From Nitzschia sp. pyKryTriq1 (taxonomy: Eukaryota; Bacillariophyta; Bacillariophyceae; Bacillariales; Bacillariaceae), in the NCBI GenBank assembly GCA_956465555.1, contig OY101129.1, positions 1,240,001-1,304,000 on the forward strand: a stretch of DNA of 64,000 nucleotides. The letters run 5' to 3'. Shown here piece after piece: positions 56,301 through 64,000 of this stretch (position 1 is the first letter of the stretch; each line of letters starts with the position of its first letter). Under the pieces are notes generated by a model. It ran no database searches, was not told the DNA's origin, and saw only the letters and a list, made by a program, of their open reading frames with translations. The position numbers and the translations under genes are program-made.

Positions 56301-59300
56301 CAGTGGCTCTCGATTCAAGCTCGAGCGTCCTGCTTTCCAGCTTCTCATTGCTGTCGGTCAACTCCTTTGTCAGGTCAACGATGCGAGATTCGGCCGTCGA
56401 AAGCTTACTCGTGTGCTCGGCTTCAAGAGACCTGACTGCAGTGGCTCTCGATTCAAGCTCGAGCGTCCTGCTTTCCAGCTTCTCATTGCTGTCGGTCAAC
56501 TCCTTTGTCAGGTCAACGATGCGAGATTCGGCCGTCGAAAGCTTACTCGTGTGCTCGGCTTCAAGAGACCTGACTGCAGTGGCTCTCGATTCAAGCTCGA
56601 GCGTCCTGCTTTCCAGCTTCTCATTGCTGTCGGTCAACTCCTTTGTCAGGTCAACGATGCGATTTGAAGCATCATCAAGCTCGCCTCGCAGCGACGAGAG
56701 CAAAGCGTCGGAGCGCAAGTGTCGTTCGTCTGCGTCGGAGATGGAAAGATGTAGAGCAGACTGCAGCTCCGCTATTTGGACTCGGGCCTTTTGTAATTCG
56801 GATTCGGCCGTCGAAAGCTTACTTGTGTGCTCGGCTTCAAGGGACCTGACTGAAGTGGCTCTCGATTCAAGCTCGAGCGTCCTGCTTTCCAGCTTCTCAT
56901 TGCTGTCGGTCAACTCCTTTGTCAGGTCAACGATGCGAGATTCGGCCGTCGAAAGCTTACTCGTGTGCTCGGCTTCAAGAGACCTGACTGCAGTGGCTCT
57001 CGATTCAAGCTCGAGCGTCCTGCTTTCCAGCTTCTCATTGCTGTCGGTCAACTCCTTTGTCAGGTCAACGATGCGAGATTCGGCCGTCGAAAGCTTACTC
57101 GTGTGCTCGGCTTCAAGAGACCTGACTGCAGTGGCTCTCGATTCAAGCTCGAGCGTCCTGCTTTCCAGCTTCTCATTGCTGTCGGTCAACTCCTTTGTCA
57201 GGTCAACGATGCGAGATTCGGCCGTCGAAAGCTTACTCGTGTGCTCGGCTTCAAGAGACCTGACTGCAGTGGCTCTCGATTCAAGCTCGAGCGTCCTGCT
57301 TTCCAGCTTCTCATTGCTGTCGGTCAACTCCTTTGTCAGGTCAACGATGCGAGATTCGGCCGTCGAAAGCTTACTCGTGTGCTCGGCTTCAAGAGACCTG
57401 ACTGCAGTGGCTCTCGATTCAAGCTCGAGCGTCCTGCTTTCCAGCTTCTCATTGCTGTCGGTCAACTCCTTTGTCAGGTCAACGATGCGAGATTCGGCCG
57501 TCGAAAGCTTACTCGTGTGCTCGGCTTCAAGAGACCTGACTGCAGTGGCTCTCGATTCAAGCTCGAGCGTCCTGCTTTCCAGCTTCTCATTGCTGTCGGT
57601 CAACTCCTTTGTCAGGTCAACGATGCGATTTGAAGCATCATCAAGCTCGCCTCGCAGCGATGAGAGCAAAGCCTCGGAGCGCAAGTGTCGTTCGTCTGCG
57701 TCGGAGATGGAACGATGTAGAGCAGACTGCAGCTCCGCTATTTGGACTCGGGCCTTTTGTAATTCGGATTCGGCCGTCGAAAGCTTACTTGTGTGCTCGG
57801 CTTCAAGGGACCTGACTGCAGTGGCTCTCGATTCAAGCTCGAGCGTCCTGCTTTCCAGCTTCTCATTGCTGCCGGTCAACTCCTTTGTCAGGTCAACGAT
57901 GCGATTTGAAGCATCATCAAGCTCGCCTCGCAGCGACGAGAGCAAAGCCTCGGAGCGCAAGTGTCGTTCGTCTGCGTCGGAGATGGAACGATGAAGAGCA
58001 GACTGCAGCTCCGCTATTTGGACTCGGGCCTTTTGTAATTCGGATTCGGCCGTCGAAAGCTTACTTTTGTGCTCATCTTCTTTGTATCTCATCGCTATGG
58101 CTTGACTTTGAAGCTCGGCCGTCATGCTTTCGACTTTTTTCTTCGCGGCATGCAAATAGGCCATCATCGCATCCTTTGATTCGCGAGATTCTTCTTGTAG
58201 GTTTTTTGCAACCCTTGCTTCTTCAATAAGATCTTTGATACGATTTTGAGCTTCGAGGAGCTCGACTCGTAACAACGAGAGAGCATCTTCGGATCGCGAG
58301 TGTCGGTCATCGGCTTCCACAGCGGAAAGGTCGAGCTCGGATTGAAGCTTGCAGTTTTCGGATCGAGCTTCTTGTAGTTGGGATTGAAAAGTCGAAATCT
58401 TCTTCGCTAGCTCTACTTCGATAGATGTCACTTTCCTTTTTTTCGCGTCAAGCTCGGACTTGAGTTGCGAGATTTCGGCTCGAGCTTGCTGCAATTCGGA
58501 TTCGGCCGTCAAGAGCCTTTTTCCGTGGTCCATCTCGATAGATCTTATCGTACTAGCTTTCGAATCAACTTCAAGGGACATGCTTTCGATCTTGTCGTTT
58601 GCCGCATTCAAAAGGCTAATCGTGGCATTTCTCGATATCATAGCATTTTCGACTTGGATTTGCGCATCGTTCGCTTCTTTCATCAATTCGCCGATGCGAG
58701 TCTCTGCGTTGTGAAGATCGCGTCGTAGTAAGGAGAGAGCGTTTTCGGACCGCAATCGCTCTTCGTCGGATTTTGCGTTCGCTCGATCGAGTTCTTTCTC
58801 ACGGGCTAATAAACTTCCCTCCATATCGTTGAGCTGCAAAAGTGCCGCATCAAGCTGCTGCAGTTGAGTTTCGACTCGTTGTCTCAGGTCGTCTCGCTCT
58901 TTTTGGAAGAAAGTGATTTCGGATTCCATCTCGTTGAGCTGGGCACAAGCAGCGTCAAGTCGACTGTCACCATCCCGTTTCAAAACTTCCTTTTCAGCTT
59001 GCAGTTCGTTTATTTGATTTTCCAACTCTTGGAATTGTACAATGGCACTCTCAATTCTTTTCTGCTGGATTTCGCACATGGCGGTACTAGATTGAAGCTC
59101 GTACTCCTTCTCGTCGCATCGTTGACGCAACAAAGTGGAGTCAGACATAAGGCCTTCAAGTTTTTGTTGCAATTGTTTCTTCGTTGTTGCTGAAGATTCT
59201 AAATTCTTGTCGGAAGAAGCAAGCAACAACTTGGTAGTTTCAAGCTCCGCGGCTACCGTCGTGAGTTCTCTCTCGAGGGAATGAGCGCGAGACGCTTCGA

Positions 59301-60042
59301 TGTCCAATCTCTCAATCTTTTCGTTGGCCGCATTCAGACCAGCCAAAATTGTTTCCTTCGATTTCAATGATTCATCAGCTTTCAACTTGGAATCGTTGGC
59401 TTCTCTGGTCAGGTCTTCGATACGAGTACGAGCATCGTCTAGCTCGCCCCGTAGAGACACGAGTGCGTCTTCAGAACGCCAGTGTCTCTCGTCCGCTTCG
59501 GCGTTGATAGTATCGAGTTCATTCTGGAGCTCTGAGATCCTACTCCGGGCCTGCTTCATATCGTTGTCAGCCTTGGATAGTCTAGTCGCTTCTCCGTTTT
59601 CAATCGATCGCAACGCACTTGCTTTGGAGTCAAGCTCGGTAGACATAATCTCAATCTTCTCGTTGGCCGCATTCAGATCCGCCAAAATTGTTTCCTTCGA
59701 TTTCAAAGACTCGCCTGCTTCTTCGGTCAATTCGTCAATACGCCTCTGAGCCATTCCTAGTTGAATTTGCAGAGCCGTGAGAGCGTCTTGGGAATTCATT
59801 TGTTGATCTTCGGAGTCCGCATTCGCTCGATCAAGCGATTCGGAAAGCGTTTTCAGCTCCTCACGAAGAGAACGCGATTCCTCCTCCCAGTCAAAACTCT
59901 GCTCTTCGAACAAGGAGCTTGTATCGTGGGTGCTATTTGTAGCTTCCGTCTCGCCATTGCCATGGAAGAAAGTTGATTTTGTCATCAAGAGCGGCGGCAA
60001 TAACCATCCTCCATCATTCTTGATATCATCTCTTGGAGGCAT
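53350..60042 (-). CDS. Giant coiled-coil protein with 46-residue repeat lattice
   Basis: From the first in-frame ATG at 60042 the protein is 2,230 aa, TGA at 53350. The same frame is open upstream to 60651 without an ATG, and the stretch encodes PKFS-type motifs and acidic Ser runs, so the true N-terminus probably lies further up (see the feature at 60043). Nearly everything is heptad-like coiled coil of the golgin/myosin-tail sort, rich in Glu, Leu, Ser and Ala. The centre (DNA 55006-58041) is 22 units of 46 residues. Two types occur: A (RIVDLTKELTDSNEKL... AES) and B (ELQKARVQIAELQSAL... DDASN). Flanking older units are longer, with extra heptads (TILADLNAANEKIE). No motor, kinase or TM is seen. 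A structural rod or vesicle tether is likely, by inference. It ends 35 bp from the convergent peptidase relic. Confidence 0.75.
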   Translation of the reverse strand: MPPRDDIKNDGGWLLPPLLMTKSTFFHGNGETEATNSTHDTSSLFEEQSFDWEEESRSLREELKTLSESLDRANADSEDQQMNSQDALTALQIQLGMAQRRIDELTEEAGESLKSKETILADLNAANEKIEIMSTELDSKASALRSIENGEATRLSKADNDMKQARSRISELQNELDTINAEADERHWRSEDALVSLRGELDDARTRIEDLTREANDSKLKADESLKSKETILAGLNAANEKIERLDIEASRAHSLERELTTVAAELETTKLLLASSDKNLESSATTKKQLQQKLEGLMSDSTLLRQRCDEKEYELQSSTAMCEIQQKRIESAIVQFQELENQINELQAEKEVLKRDGDSRLDAACAQLNEMESEITFFQKERDDLRQRVETQLQQLDAALLQLNDMEGSLLAREKELDRANAKSDEERLRSENALSLLRRDLHNAETRIGELMKEANDAQIQVENAMISRNATISLLNAANDKIESMSLEVDSKASTIRSIEMDHGKRLLTAESELQQARAEISQLKSELDAKKRKVTSIEVELAKKISTFQSQLQEARSENCKLQSELDLSAVEADDRHSRSEDALSLLRVELLEAQNRIKDLIEEARVAKNLQEESRESKDAMMAYLHAAKKKVESMTAELQSQAIAMRYKEDEHKSKLSTAESELQKARVQIAELQSALHRSISDADERHLRSEALLSSLRGELDDASNRIVDLTKELTGSNEKLESRTLELESRATAVRSLEAEHTSKLSTAESELQKARVQIAELQSALHRSISDADERHLRSEALLSSLRGELDDASNRIVDLTKELTDSNEKLESRTLELESRATAVRSLEAEHTSKLSTAESRIVDLTKELTDSNEKLESRTLELESRATAVRSLEAEHTSKLSTAESRIVDLTKELTDSNEKLESRTLELESRATAVRSLEAEHTSKLSTAESRIVDLTKELTDSNEKLESRTLELESRATAVRSLEAEHTSKLSTAESRIVDLTKELTDSNEKLESRTLELESRATAVRSLEAEHTSKLSTAESRIVDLTKELTDSNEKLESRTLELESRATSVRSLEAEHTSKLSTAESELQKARVQIAELQSALHLSISDADERHLRSDALLSSLRGELDDASNRIVDLTKELTDSNEKLESRTLELESRATAVRSLEAEHTSKLSTAESRIVDLTKELTDSNEKLESRTLELESRATAVRSLEAEHTSKLSTAESRIVDLTKELTDSNEKLESRTLELESRATAVRSLEAEHTSKLSTAESRIVDLTKELTDSNEKLESRTLELESRATSVRSLEAEHTSKLSTAESELQKARVQIAELQSALHLSISDADERHLRSDALLSSLRGELDDASNRIVDLTKELTDSNEKLESRTLELESRATAVRSLEAEHTSKLSTAESRIVDLTKELTDSNEKLESRTLELESRATAVRSLEAEHTSKLSTAESELQKARVQIAELQSALHLSISDADERHLRSEALLSSLRGELDDASNRIVDLTKELTDSNEKLESRTLELESRATAVRSLEAEHTSKLSTAESRIVDLTKELTDSNEKLESRTLELESRATAVRSLEAEHTSKLSTAESEFQKARVQIAELQSALHRSISDADERHLRSEDLLSSLRGELDDASNRIVDLTKELTDSNEKLECRTHELESKTISTMSVESEHQHRLSLAVSDLEQARAKISELQFALDRSYGEAEEIQLQAASEISVLKSELNRSTSEADQRSLLSNDVLASLRSKLELAENLIDALRKEAKDANSQILDALIAENENLADLNTAYEKIEEAQACIEVLTKEANDAKAQALEALIAENATLAELTDAYQKIDKAKMHIDRLTKESNDAKTDLKSAIERLDEAERRIGDVSAKHSDELKGTEATINELQESLKLAKERLAELNSENALLRGLCDKKENELQSTGAMCKKQQERIDAAIVQFQEFEAQVNDLQAEKQMLRQDADRRSNAVCAQQIELESELSAMTQERDDLKQEVETQVHELDAVLFELETELTATKKERDDLKQRVQTQLLKLNDCQAELDQAKTDSNKRRLGFEDAKLEKIGFLQRHCGDLQEALRIMSAKVVEARERELALARQLDANKIEVEESQSSRIALLKTIETSATELEATKSLLAAAKEEAESMREQRNCANTRIEELAAEASTVARLLHSKTAELESTRVEVEELTSEKAVLECDLMIKNGEVEVLLETHMGYPLGSVAQTLGFCIMCGHRNPT
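55006..58041 (-). repeat. Coding lattice of 22 x 138-bp units (types A and B)
   Basis: Read in coding direction from 58041: B A, B A6, B A4, B A2, B A2, B A'. B units start at 58041, 57765, 56799, 56109, 55695 and 55281. A units fill the spaces at exact 138-bp steps, so 3,036 bp holds no indel. Units of one type are almost identical at the DNA level. The last A unit before the third and fourth B blocks carries ATSV for ATAV, marking copying of whole blocks. The final A' has diverged (ECRTHELESK). Confidence 0.95.
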
Positions 60043-60651
60043 GGTGAAGTTGGCAATTTCGAAACGTGCTTCCTCAGCTAGTGCTCCCAGATTAGGAGCT
60101 CCCCAGCTATTCGATGAATCTGAAGCTGCATCTTCGTTATCCGACGTATAGTGGCCGACACCATTGACAACGGAAAATTTGGGGTGCAGCCATCCACGTG
60201 CTTTTTGATCAAGAGACGCTGACGAATTCAAAGATGCCGAAGCGTTGCTCTCTGCCAAATGGTCTGAGGGGGGCTGCAGTGATTGCCTTGTGGCTAGTCT
60301 TTTCTCGCTCTCGTCGTCGGAGGAATCCGAAGAATCGGAAGATGAAAAGTCAGTCGACTTGAAGTATGCTGCCGAGAATTTTGGAGTTTGTTTCGTGACT
60401 ACGACAACTCCCTCCGACGAAGAGCTTGATGAAACACTTCGATTCGCGTCCTTCTTGAAGAAGCCTGTCGTGAATTTTAGAGTCTCTAGGTCGAGATCAC
60501 TCCCCGAATCAGTTGAAGAGTCTGAATCATCAGAGGACGCTTGCCCTCGTCTAAAGAATTCCAGTGAAAACTTCGGCGTTTGCCGTGTGACTGGAATGCT
60601 CTTCCCTGTAGAAGAGTTGTCAGCTTCTGTTTCGGTGGGACCTGTTGTAGA
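60043..60651 (-). other. Open in-frame linker between the two coiled-coil frames; possible intron at 60601-60675
   Basis: In the frame of both neighbours this stretch has no stop for 203 codons. It encodes repeated motifs TPKFSLEFF, TLKFTTGFF, TPKFSAAYF and HPKFSV with acidic Ser runs (SSDSSDSSDDESEK), like the acidic tail of the upstream frame. A consensus donor GTAAGT (60675-60670) lies at phase 0 in the last codons of the upstream frame, before TAA (60654-60652). The acceptors TACAG (ending 60606) and AACAG (ending 60642) would shift the frame; only AAG ending at 60601 keeps it (75-nt intron). One gene is favoured over two, but the splice is unproven. Confidence 0.5.
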
Positions 60652-63195
60652 TTAGGGATCATTCGGTGGACTTACGACGGCAGCAATGTTTTCAGTCGAC
60701 GACTCGTCATCCGATGAGGAGCTTCGAGATCGAGCCCCAGTTGGTGGTACACTCCTTAACTCATCCTTCCCGCTTGGCTTGGACGGATCATTCGCTGGTG
60801 GGATAACGCTACGGGAAGTCTCAGGAGTATATGGAATCATCCAATCTTCAGATTCGGACGAGTCGCGATCACTTCCAGAGGCGTTTTCTTCATTGTTGCC
60901 TTCGCCGACGCCCGCAGCCATAACAGGAAGCATCCATTCCTCAGGATCCGACGTATAATCAGAGATCTCAGGAGCCCGGCGAGGAGCGAGGTTCGAGAGT
61001 GGGACAACCTCGGCTCTTGCTAGCCGTTCCATAAGCTCCATTTGAGCTTGGTCGGATTGACCCATTTGCTCGAGTAATGACTCTAGCTCCTTCGAGTGTG
61101 CTTTCCTTCCAGTTTCAAGTTCATCCCTCATGGCCGAGTATTCTTCCCGTGCCTCGTCTCGTTCTTGCCTAATGACGGAGCATTCTTCTCGTGCCTGGTC
61201 TCGATCTTTCATCATGGCGGAGCATTCTTCTCGTGCCTGGTCTCGATCTTCCAGTGCCTGATTTCGTTCTGCCTCCAGCGACGTAATGGTTTCGTGACTT
61301 TGCTTCAGCTCCTGCCGTAGAAGCTTTTGCATCTCTATCGAGTCCGACAGTTCCATCGATTTATCTTCCAGCTGCTCTGCGAGCTTTTTGGATTCCGCTA
61401 GTAGCTTGACGTTTCGCGAGGCCAGTCCTTGTAGCGTATCGGATTGTTCCACCAGTTCTTTTTCCAAAGAAGCCACACGCTCTCGCTGGGCCTGTAGATG
61501 TTGCTCTTTTAGCTCCAGCGTTTCTTCTAGATCTTCTTGGAGTTGCGCACAAGACTGAGCTTCGCATTGCAATTGTTGATAGTCCGATTTCAATTCATTG
61601 TTCCGAACCAACAGTTTCGCTGCTTCGTTTGCCTCGTCCCTAGTACTCTCTACTAGTCTTTGGGCCAGAGCATCTCGCTCCTGATGCAGATCGTCGATTC
61701 TTTGCTGTAGAGTCGCCGTCAAATTCGTGGAGCTGCTCATTGCGAAGTCTTTCGACCGACTTTCCTCGATTTGTTGCTGCAAGGCGGCAGTAGTATCTTG
61801 GTGTTCCGTCTTGGCTTGATCCAGAAGTTCTTGTAGCCGGGCGACATGTTCGGATTGTGCGTAGCAAGCGCTTTGGAAATGTTCCTTTTCTTGCAGCAAA
61901 ACATTGCATCGCTGCTCCAAGGTCTGGCATCTTTCGTCGAGCTCAGTGCATCGCATGGTTTCGAGCTCCTTCCTCTTGGACAGTTCATTGAGTTGCTGCT
62001 GTAGGGAATCATTTAAGGCATTCAGAGCCTTTGTATCCGTACTCGACTCTTCCAAGTAAGTCCTGAGCTTAGGTTCTTGTTTAATATTAGACAAAGAAGA
62101 TATGGAATTGTCCAAGGTTTGTTCCAAAGCTCGTACTTTTTCAAGCCGGGCCTTTTGACGTTTCGTCTGCTGCCGAGATTCCTCAGCTAGTCGCTGTTGA
62201 ATTTGCTTCGAATGCTGTCGCTCCAAGGTCTGGGCTTGTTCCATTTGATGGACGTTTTGCAAAATGGTCGCCGCCAAGTCTCCCTCGCCGCTCGGACTGG
62301 TGTTCAAACTGACTTCGAGATACGACTCGAGCAAAGTAGCCCGATCTTGGGCACTCTCGGCGTCTTGTTGGGCTGTGCGGGCCTTGCGACGGAATTCCTT
62401 CAGCTCCTCTTGCAAAGCGATTTCGGCTTGTTCCTTTTTTAGCAGCATTGCCTCGGTTTGCTGGATCCGTTCTTGTAACTTGGCCACAATGGGGGGAGAC
62501 GGCGTATTATTGGCAGACGCATTGTTCATACTAGTCCTTCGTCGAGAGGGCGGATATTGATGATGCTCCTCTTGTTGGTACGAGGACGATATAATATCAG
62601 CTAAGTTCCTGGATGGATTTTGAGAAGATAATTCGTCTTGGGAAGACGACGGAAGTGGTTGCCGAGTAGCTTGTTCTTCGACTGTCAAAAGTTGTTGTTC
62701 GAGATCTCGTACGGTTTCTTCAAGGGACGCTATTTCCCGTTTGTATAAATTCCGTTGATGATCCCAGTTGTCTTGATGCTTCCGTTCTTGTTCGAGTAAG
62801 CGTTGGTTCTCAGATTGTAATTCCTCGAGGTGTTGAGAATTAGCGGCACCTTGTCGCTTACTCTTGTTCCCACCCTGTTGTTGCTGTTGCTGTTGCTGTT
62901 GCTGTTGTCGTTCCAACACTTGCACTTGTTGTTCCAGCGTACTCGCTCGGCGTTGCCATTCCAACAACTGACGTTGCCACATGGTTTCACTCATCTGTGC
63001 ATCCCCTTTGGCTTCGTGTACCTGTCGCGACAACCTTGTCACTTGCTCATCGCGTTGTTGCAACTGCTTCCGCAAAGTGCTGGAAGTTTCGCGGAGATTT
63101 TGATTCACGTCCAAAAGCTGCCGGACGCGGACCGCATTGCTCACTACACCATTGTGATCACGCTGGTGATCCTCAAGACTGGATTGTTGTTTCAT
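60652..63195 (-). CDS. Coiled-coil protein, probable N-terminal part of the giant locus
   Basis: ATG at 63195 (a TTG lies just upstream in frame), TAA at 60652, 847 aa as a stand-alone product. Long alpha-helical coiled coil from about residue 25 to 730 (LLDVNQNLRETSSTLRKQL, LEELQSENQRLLEQE, LEQTLDNSISSLSNIKQE), a poly-Gln run at about 95-105, and a triplicated QAREECS(A/V)(M/I)(M/R) heptad segment near 665-700. The tail is acidic and Ser-rich with a recurring EEWMLP/EDWMIPYTPE motif after DYTSD. Similar tracts follow in the same frame beyond the stop, which is why a joined protein of about 3,260 aa is suggested. It probably serves as a scaffold or tether; no enzymatic domain is present. Confidence 0.7.
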   Translation of the reverse strand: MKQQSSLEDHQRDHNGVVSNAVRVRQLLDVNQNLRETSSTLRKQLQQRDEQVTRLSRQVHEAKGDAQMSETMWQRQLLEWQRRASTLEQQVQVLERQQQQQQQQQQQGGNKSKRQGAANSQHLEELQSENQRLLEQERKHQDNWDHQRNLYKREIASLEETVRDLEQQLLTVEEQATRQPLPSSSQDELSSQNPSRNLADIISSSYQQEEHHQYPPSRRRTSMNNASANNTPSPPIVAKLQERIQQTEAMLLKKEQAEIALQEELKEFRRKARTAQQDAESAQDRATLLESYLEVSLNTSPSGEGDLAATILQNVHQMEQAQTLERQHSKQIQQRLAEESRQQTKRQKARLEKVRALEQTLDNSISSLSNIKQEPKLRTYLEESSTDTKALNALNDSLQQQLNELSKRKELETMRCTELDERCQTLEQRCNVLLQEKEHFQSACYAQSEHVARLQELLDQAKTEHQDTTAALQQQIEESRSKDFAMSSSTNLTATLQQRIDDLHQERDALAQRLVESTRDEANEAAKLLVRNNELKSDYQQLQCEAQSCAQLQEDLEETLELKEQHLQAQRERVASLEKELVEQSDTLQGLASRNVKLLAESKKLAEQLEDKSMELSDSIEMQKLLRQELKQSHETITSLEAERNQALEDRDQAREECSAMMKDRDQAREECSVIRQERDEAREEYSAMRDELETGRKAHSKELESLLEQMGQSDQAQMELMERLARAEVVPLSNLAPRRAPEISDYTSDPEEWMLPVMAAGVGEGNNEENASGSDRDSSESEDWMIPYTPETSRSVIPPANDPSKPSGKDELRSVPPTGARSRSSSSDDESSTENIAAVVSPPNDP

Positions 63196-63213
63196 GGCTC
63201 TGAGCGAAACCAA

Positions 63214-64000
63214 GAAGCAAGCTCCTTATTATTGTAGCATCAAGAGAGACGGTCTTCGTTGCGGTTTTTGGAATGCACATGCAACAGAGGAGGAATAAGG
63301 TACGCAACGTACTCGTACCTCTTTCCTCCCTCTTATTGTTTCGCTCCCGCACTTTCGCTTTTATCCAAATAATTCTGATGCCGGCGGGTGCGGAAAGGTC
63401 TTTTGTTTCGGTCATCGTCATCGATCTTTTGTTAGGCGCGGCCGAATGGCAGACATGCATTTCGAACGACAGCGAACACAGCCGGACAACCACGGGCATA
63501 TTAGGAGGAAGGTACATGTATGGCTGTACCAGGTACCAAGAGCGCGAAAACGCGTACCGTAATTACTAGTAGCTTTCCTTAAGGTGGCGTACTAAAAAAT
63601 ATGGGCAGAAAAGGACTGAATTAGTGTTTCCTGTAGAATCCGGTACTCAAACGTACACGACTGGATCGCAATCTCGCCGAACTAGATAGCCAATTTCGGC
63701 CTAATGATACGACGCGGAAAATCCGTTTGGGAGTAGTAAATATATACATACATGTATATATATATGTTCAGCTGAAAAGTCAATGTTCGGAATATTCGGA
63801 ATTGTTCTTCCGACATTCTTCCCACAATAACTCCCAACTCCTCCGAATATGCCGAGTTTGGGGTTGGGGAATTGGAAGTCGGAAGTCGGAAATTGGAAAA
63901 AGGAAACATGGAAAAATGGGAATAGGAACATGGGCAAGTGGAATTAGGAACAAGGGCAAGTGGGATTAGGAACAAGGGTAAGTAGGATTAGTGAGTTAGC
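63214..64000. other. 5' flank of the coiled-coil gene and end-of-window repeats
   Basis: Promoter side of the minus-strand gene. GTAC palindromes (63520-63560), a TATATACATACATG run (63738-63766), TTCGGAATATTCGGAATT-type words (63782-63800) and the 22-bp repeat from 63914 on. No gene seen. Confidence 0.5.
63914..64000. repeat. Tandem repeat of about 22 bp, running off the right edge
   Basis: Units of the type GGGATTAGGAACAAGGGCAAGT repeat about three and a half times, preceded by GGAAGTCGGAAGTCGGAAATT. The array is cut by the window end, so its true length is unknown. Confidence 0.8.

Noticed and set aside
55307-57994. 895-codon plus-strand open frame rich in Ser/Val repeats
   Set aside because: Antisense shadow of the 138-bp coding repeat. 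Because the unit is a multiple of three, one stop-free frame stays open throughout. The minus strand has the coiled-coil heptads and extends far beyond the repeat.
55006-58041. Regular repeats as a CRISPR array
   Set aside because: Units are contiguous, 138 bp, coding, and have no variable spacers.
60642-60675. 34-nt intron GTAAGT...AACAG spanning the TAA
   Set aside because: Shorter than any intron in the window and it shifts the reading frame.

Overview
This is nuclear DNA from a stramenopile alga, very probably a diatom; the species cannot be set from the window. Supporting signs are spliced genes on both strands with short GT-AG introns (about 75-260 nt, donors mostly GTACGT, GTAAGT or GTGAGT), a signal peptide followed by an AFAP motif typical of diatom plastid preproteins, an HSF-type transcription factor, a helicase-associated-domain protein, a Methyltransf_22 protein, a receptor-type hybrid histidine kinase and Sec14-like, MORC-like and mitochondrial ribosomal genes. 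Spacers are crowded with CTA/TAG trinucleotide runs, CTAG and GTAC palindromes. There are no bacterial operons and no CRISPR array.

Layout, 1-24.6 kb: the 3' part of a tRNA-hydroxylase-like rhodanese fused to an RRM (1-1641, +); a two-exon periplasmic-binding-fold/TM/EF-hand receptor-like gene (1790-4254, -); a spacer with a GGTTCGAT-headed repeat array and a tRNA-like relic; a GHKL/MORC-like ATPase (6347-9748, +); a spacer with three diverged repeat copies; an HSF (11601-13281, -); a small membrane protein (14821-15546, +); mitochondrial bS6 (16791-17474, +); a possible plastid protein (17998-19839, -); a Sec14/CRAL-TRIO protein (20766-23368, +); and an unknown protein of a diatom-type family (23775-24629, -).

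Layout, 24.6-49.3 kb: a GTAC-palindrome-rich spacer with a 101-bp repeat pair; a low-complexity acidic/Gln protein (26387-28315, +); a secreted or targeted SAM methyltransferase (28505-30236, -); a 7TM receptor-like protein (31089-32954, +); a helicase-associated-domain protein (34253-35908, +); a Methyltransf_22 gene carrying an apparent A9 frameshift (37226-38579, +); a very large C2/DEP/MCTP-like membrane protein (39341-43324, +); a miniature LTR-retroelement remnant (44170-45027); and a five-exon hybrid histidine kinase (45689-49316, +).

Layout, 49.3-64 kb: an AT-rich tandem-repeat insertion abuts a 5'-truncated, nonsense-interrupted M11 (gametolysin-like) peptidase pseudogene (51531-53314, +). 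Convergent to it is a giant coiled-coil locus (53350-63195, -). Its core is a lattice of 22 units of exactly 138 bp (46 residues) without any indel. The locus is formally split by one TAA, but both halves share a frame and a consensus splice donor lies just before the stop, so it may be one gene of about 3,260 residues.

The genes do not form one pathway. Several are signalling or membrane receptors (PBP-EF-hand, 7TM, histidine kinase), but they are independently transcribed. The most unusual items are the giant 46-residue-repeat coiled-coil locus, the DEP insertion in an MCTP-like protein, the microexon that encodes the ATP-lid motif of the kinase, and three broken or nearly broken genes.
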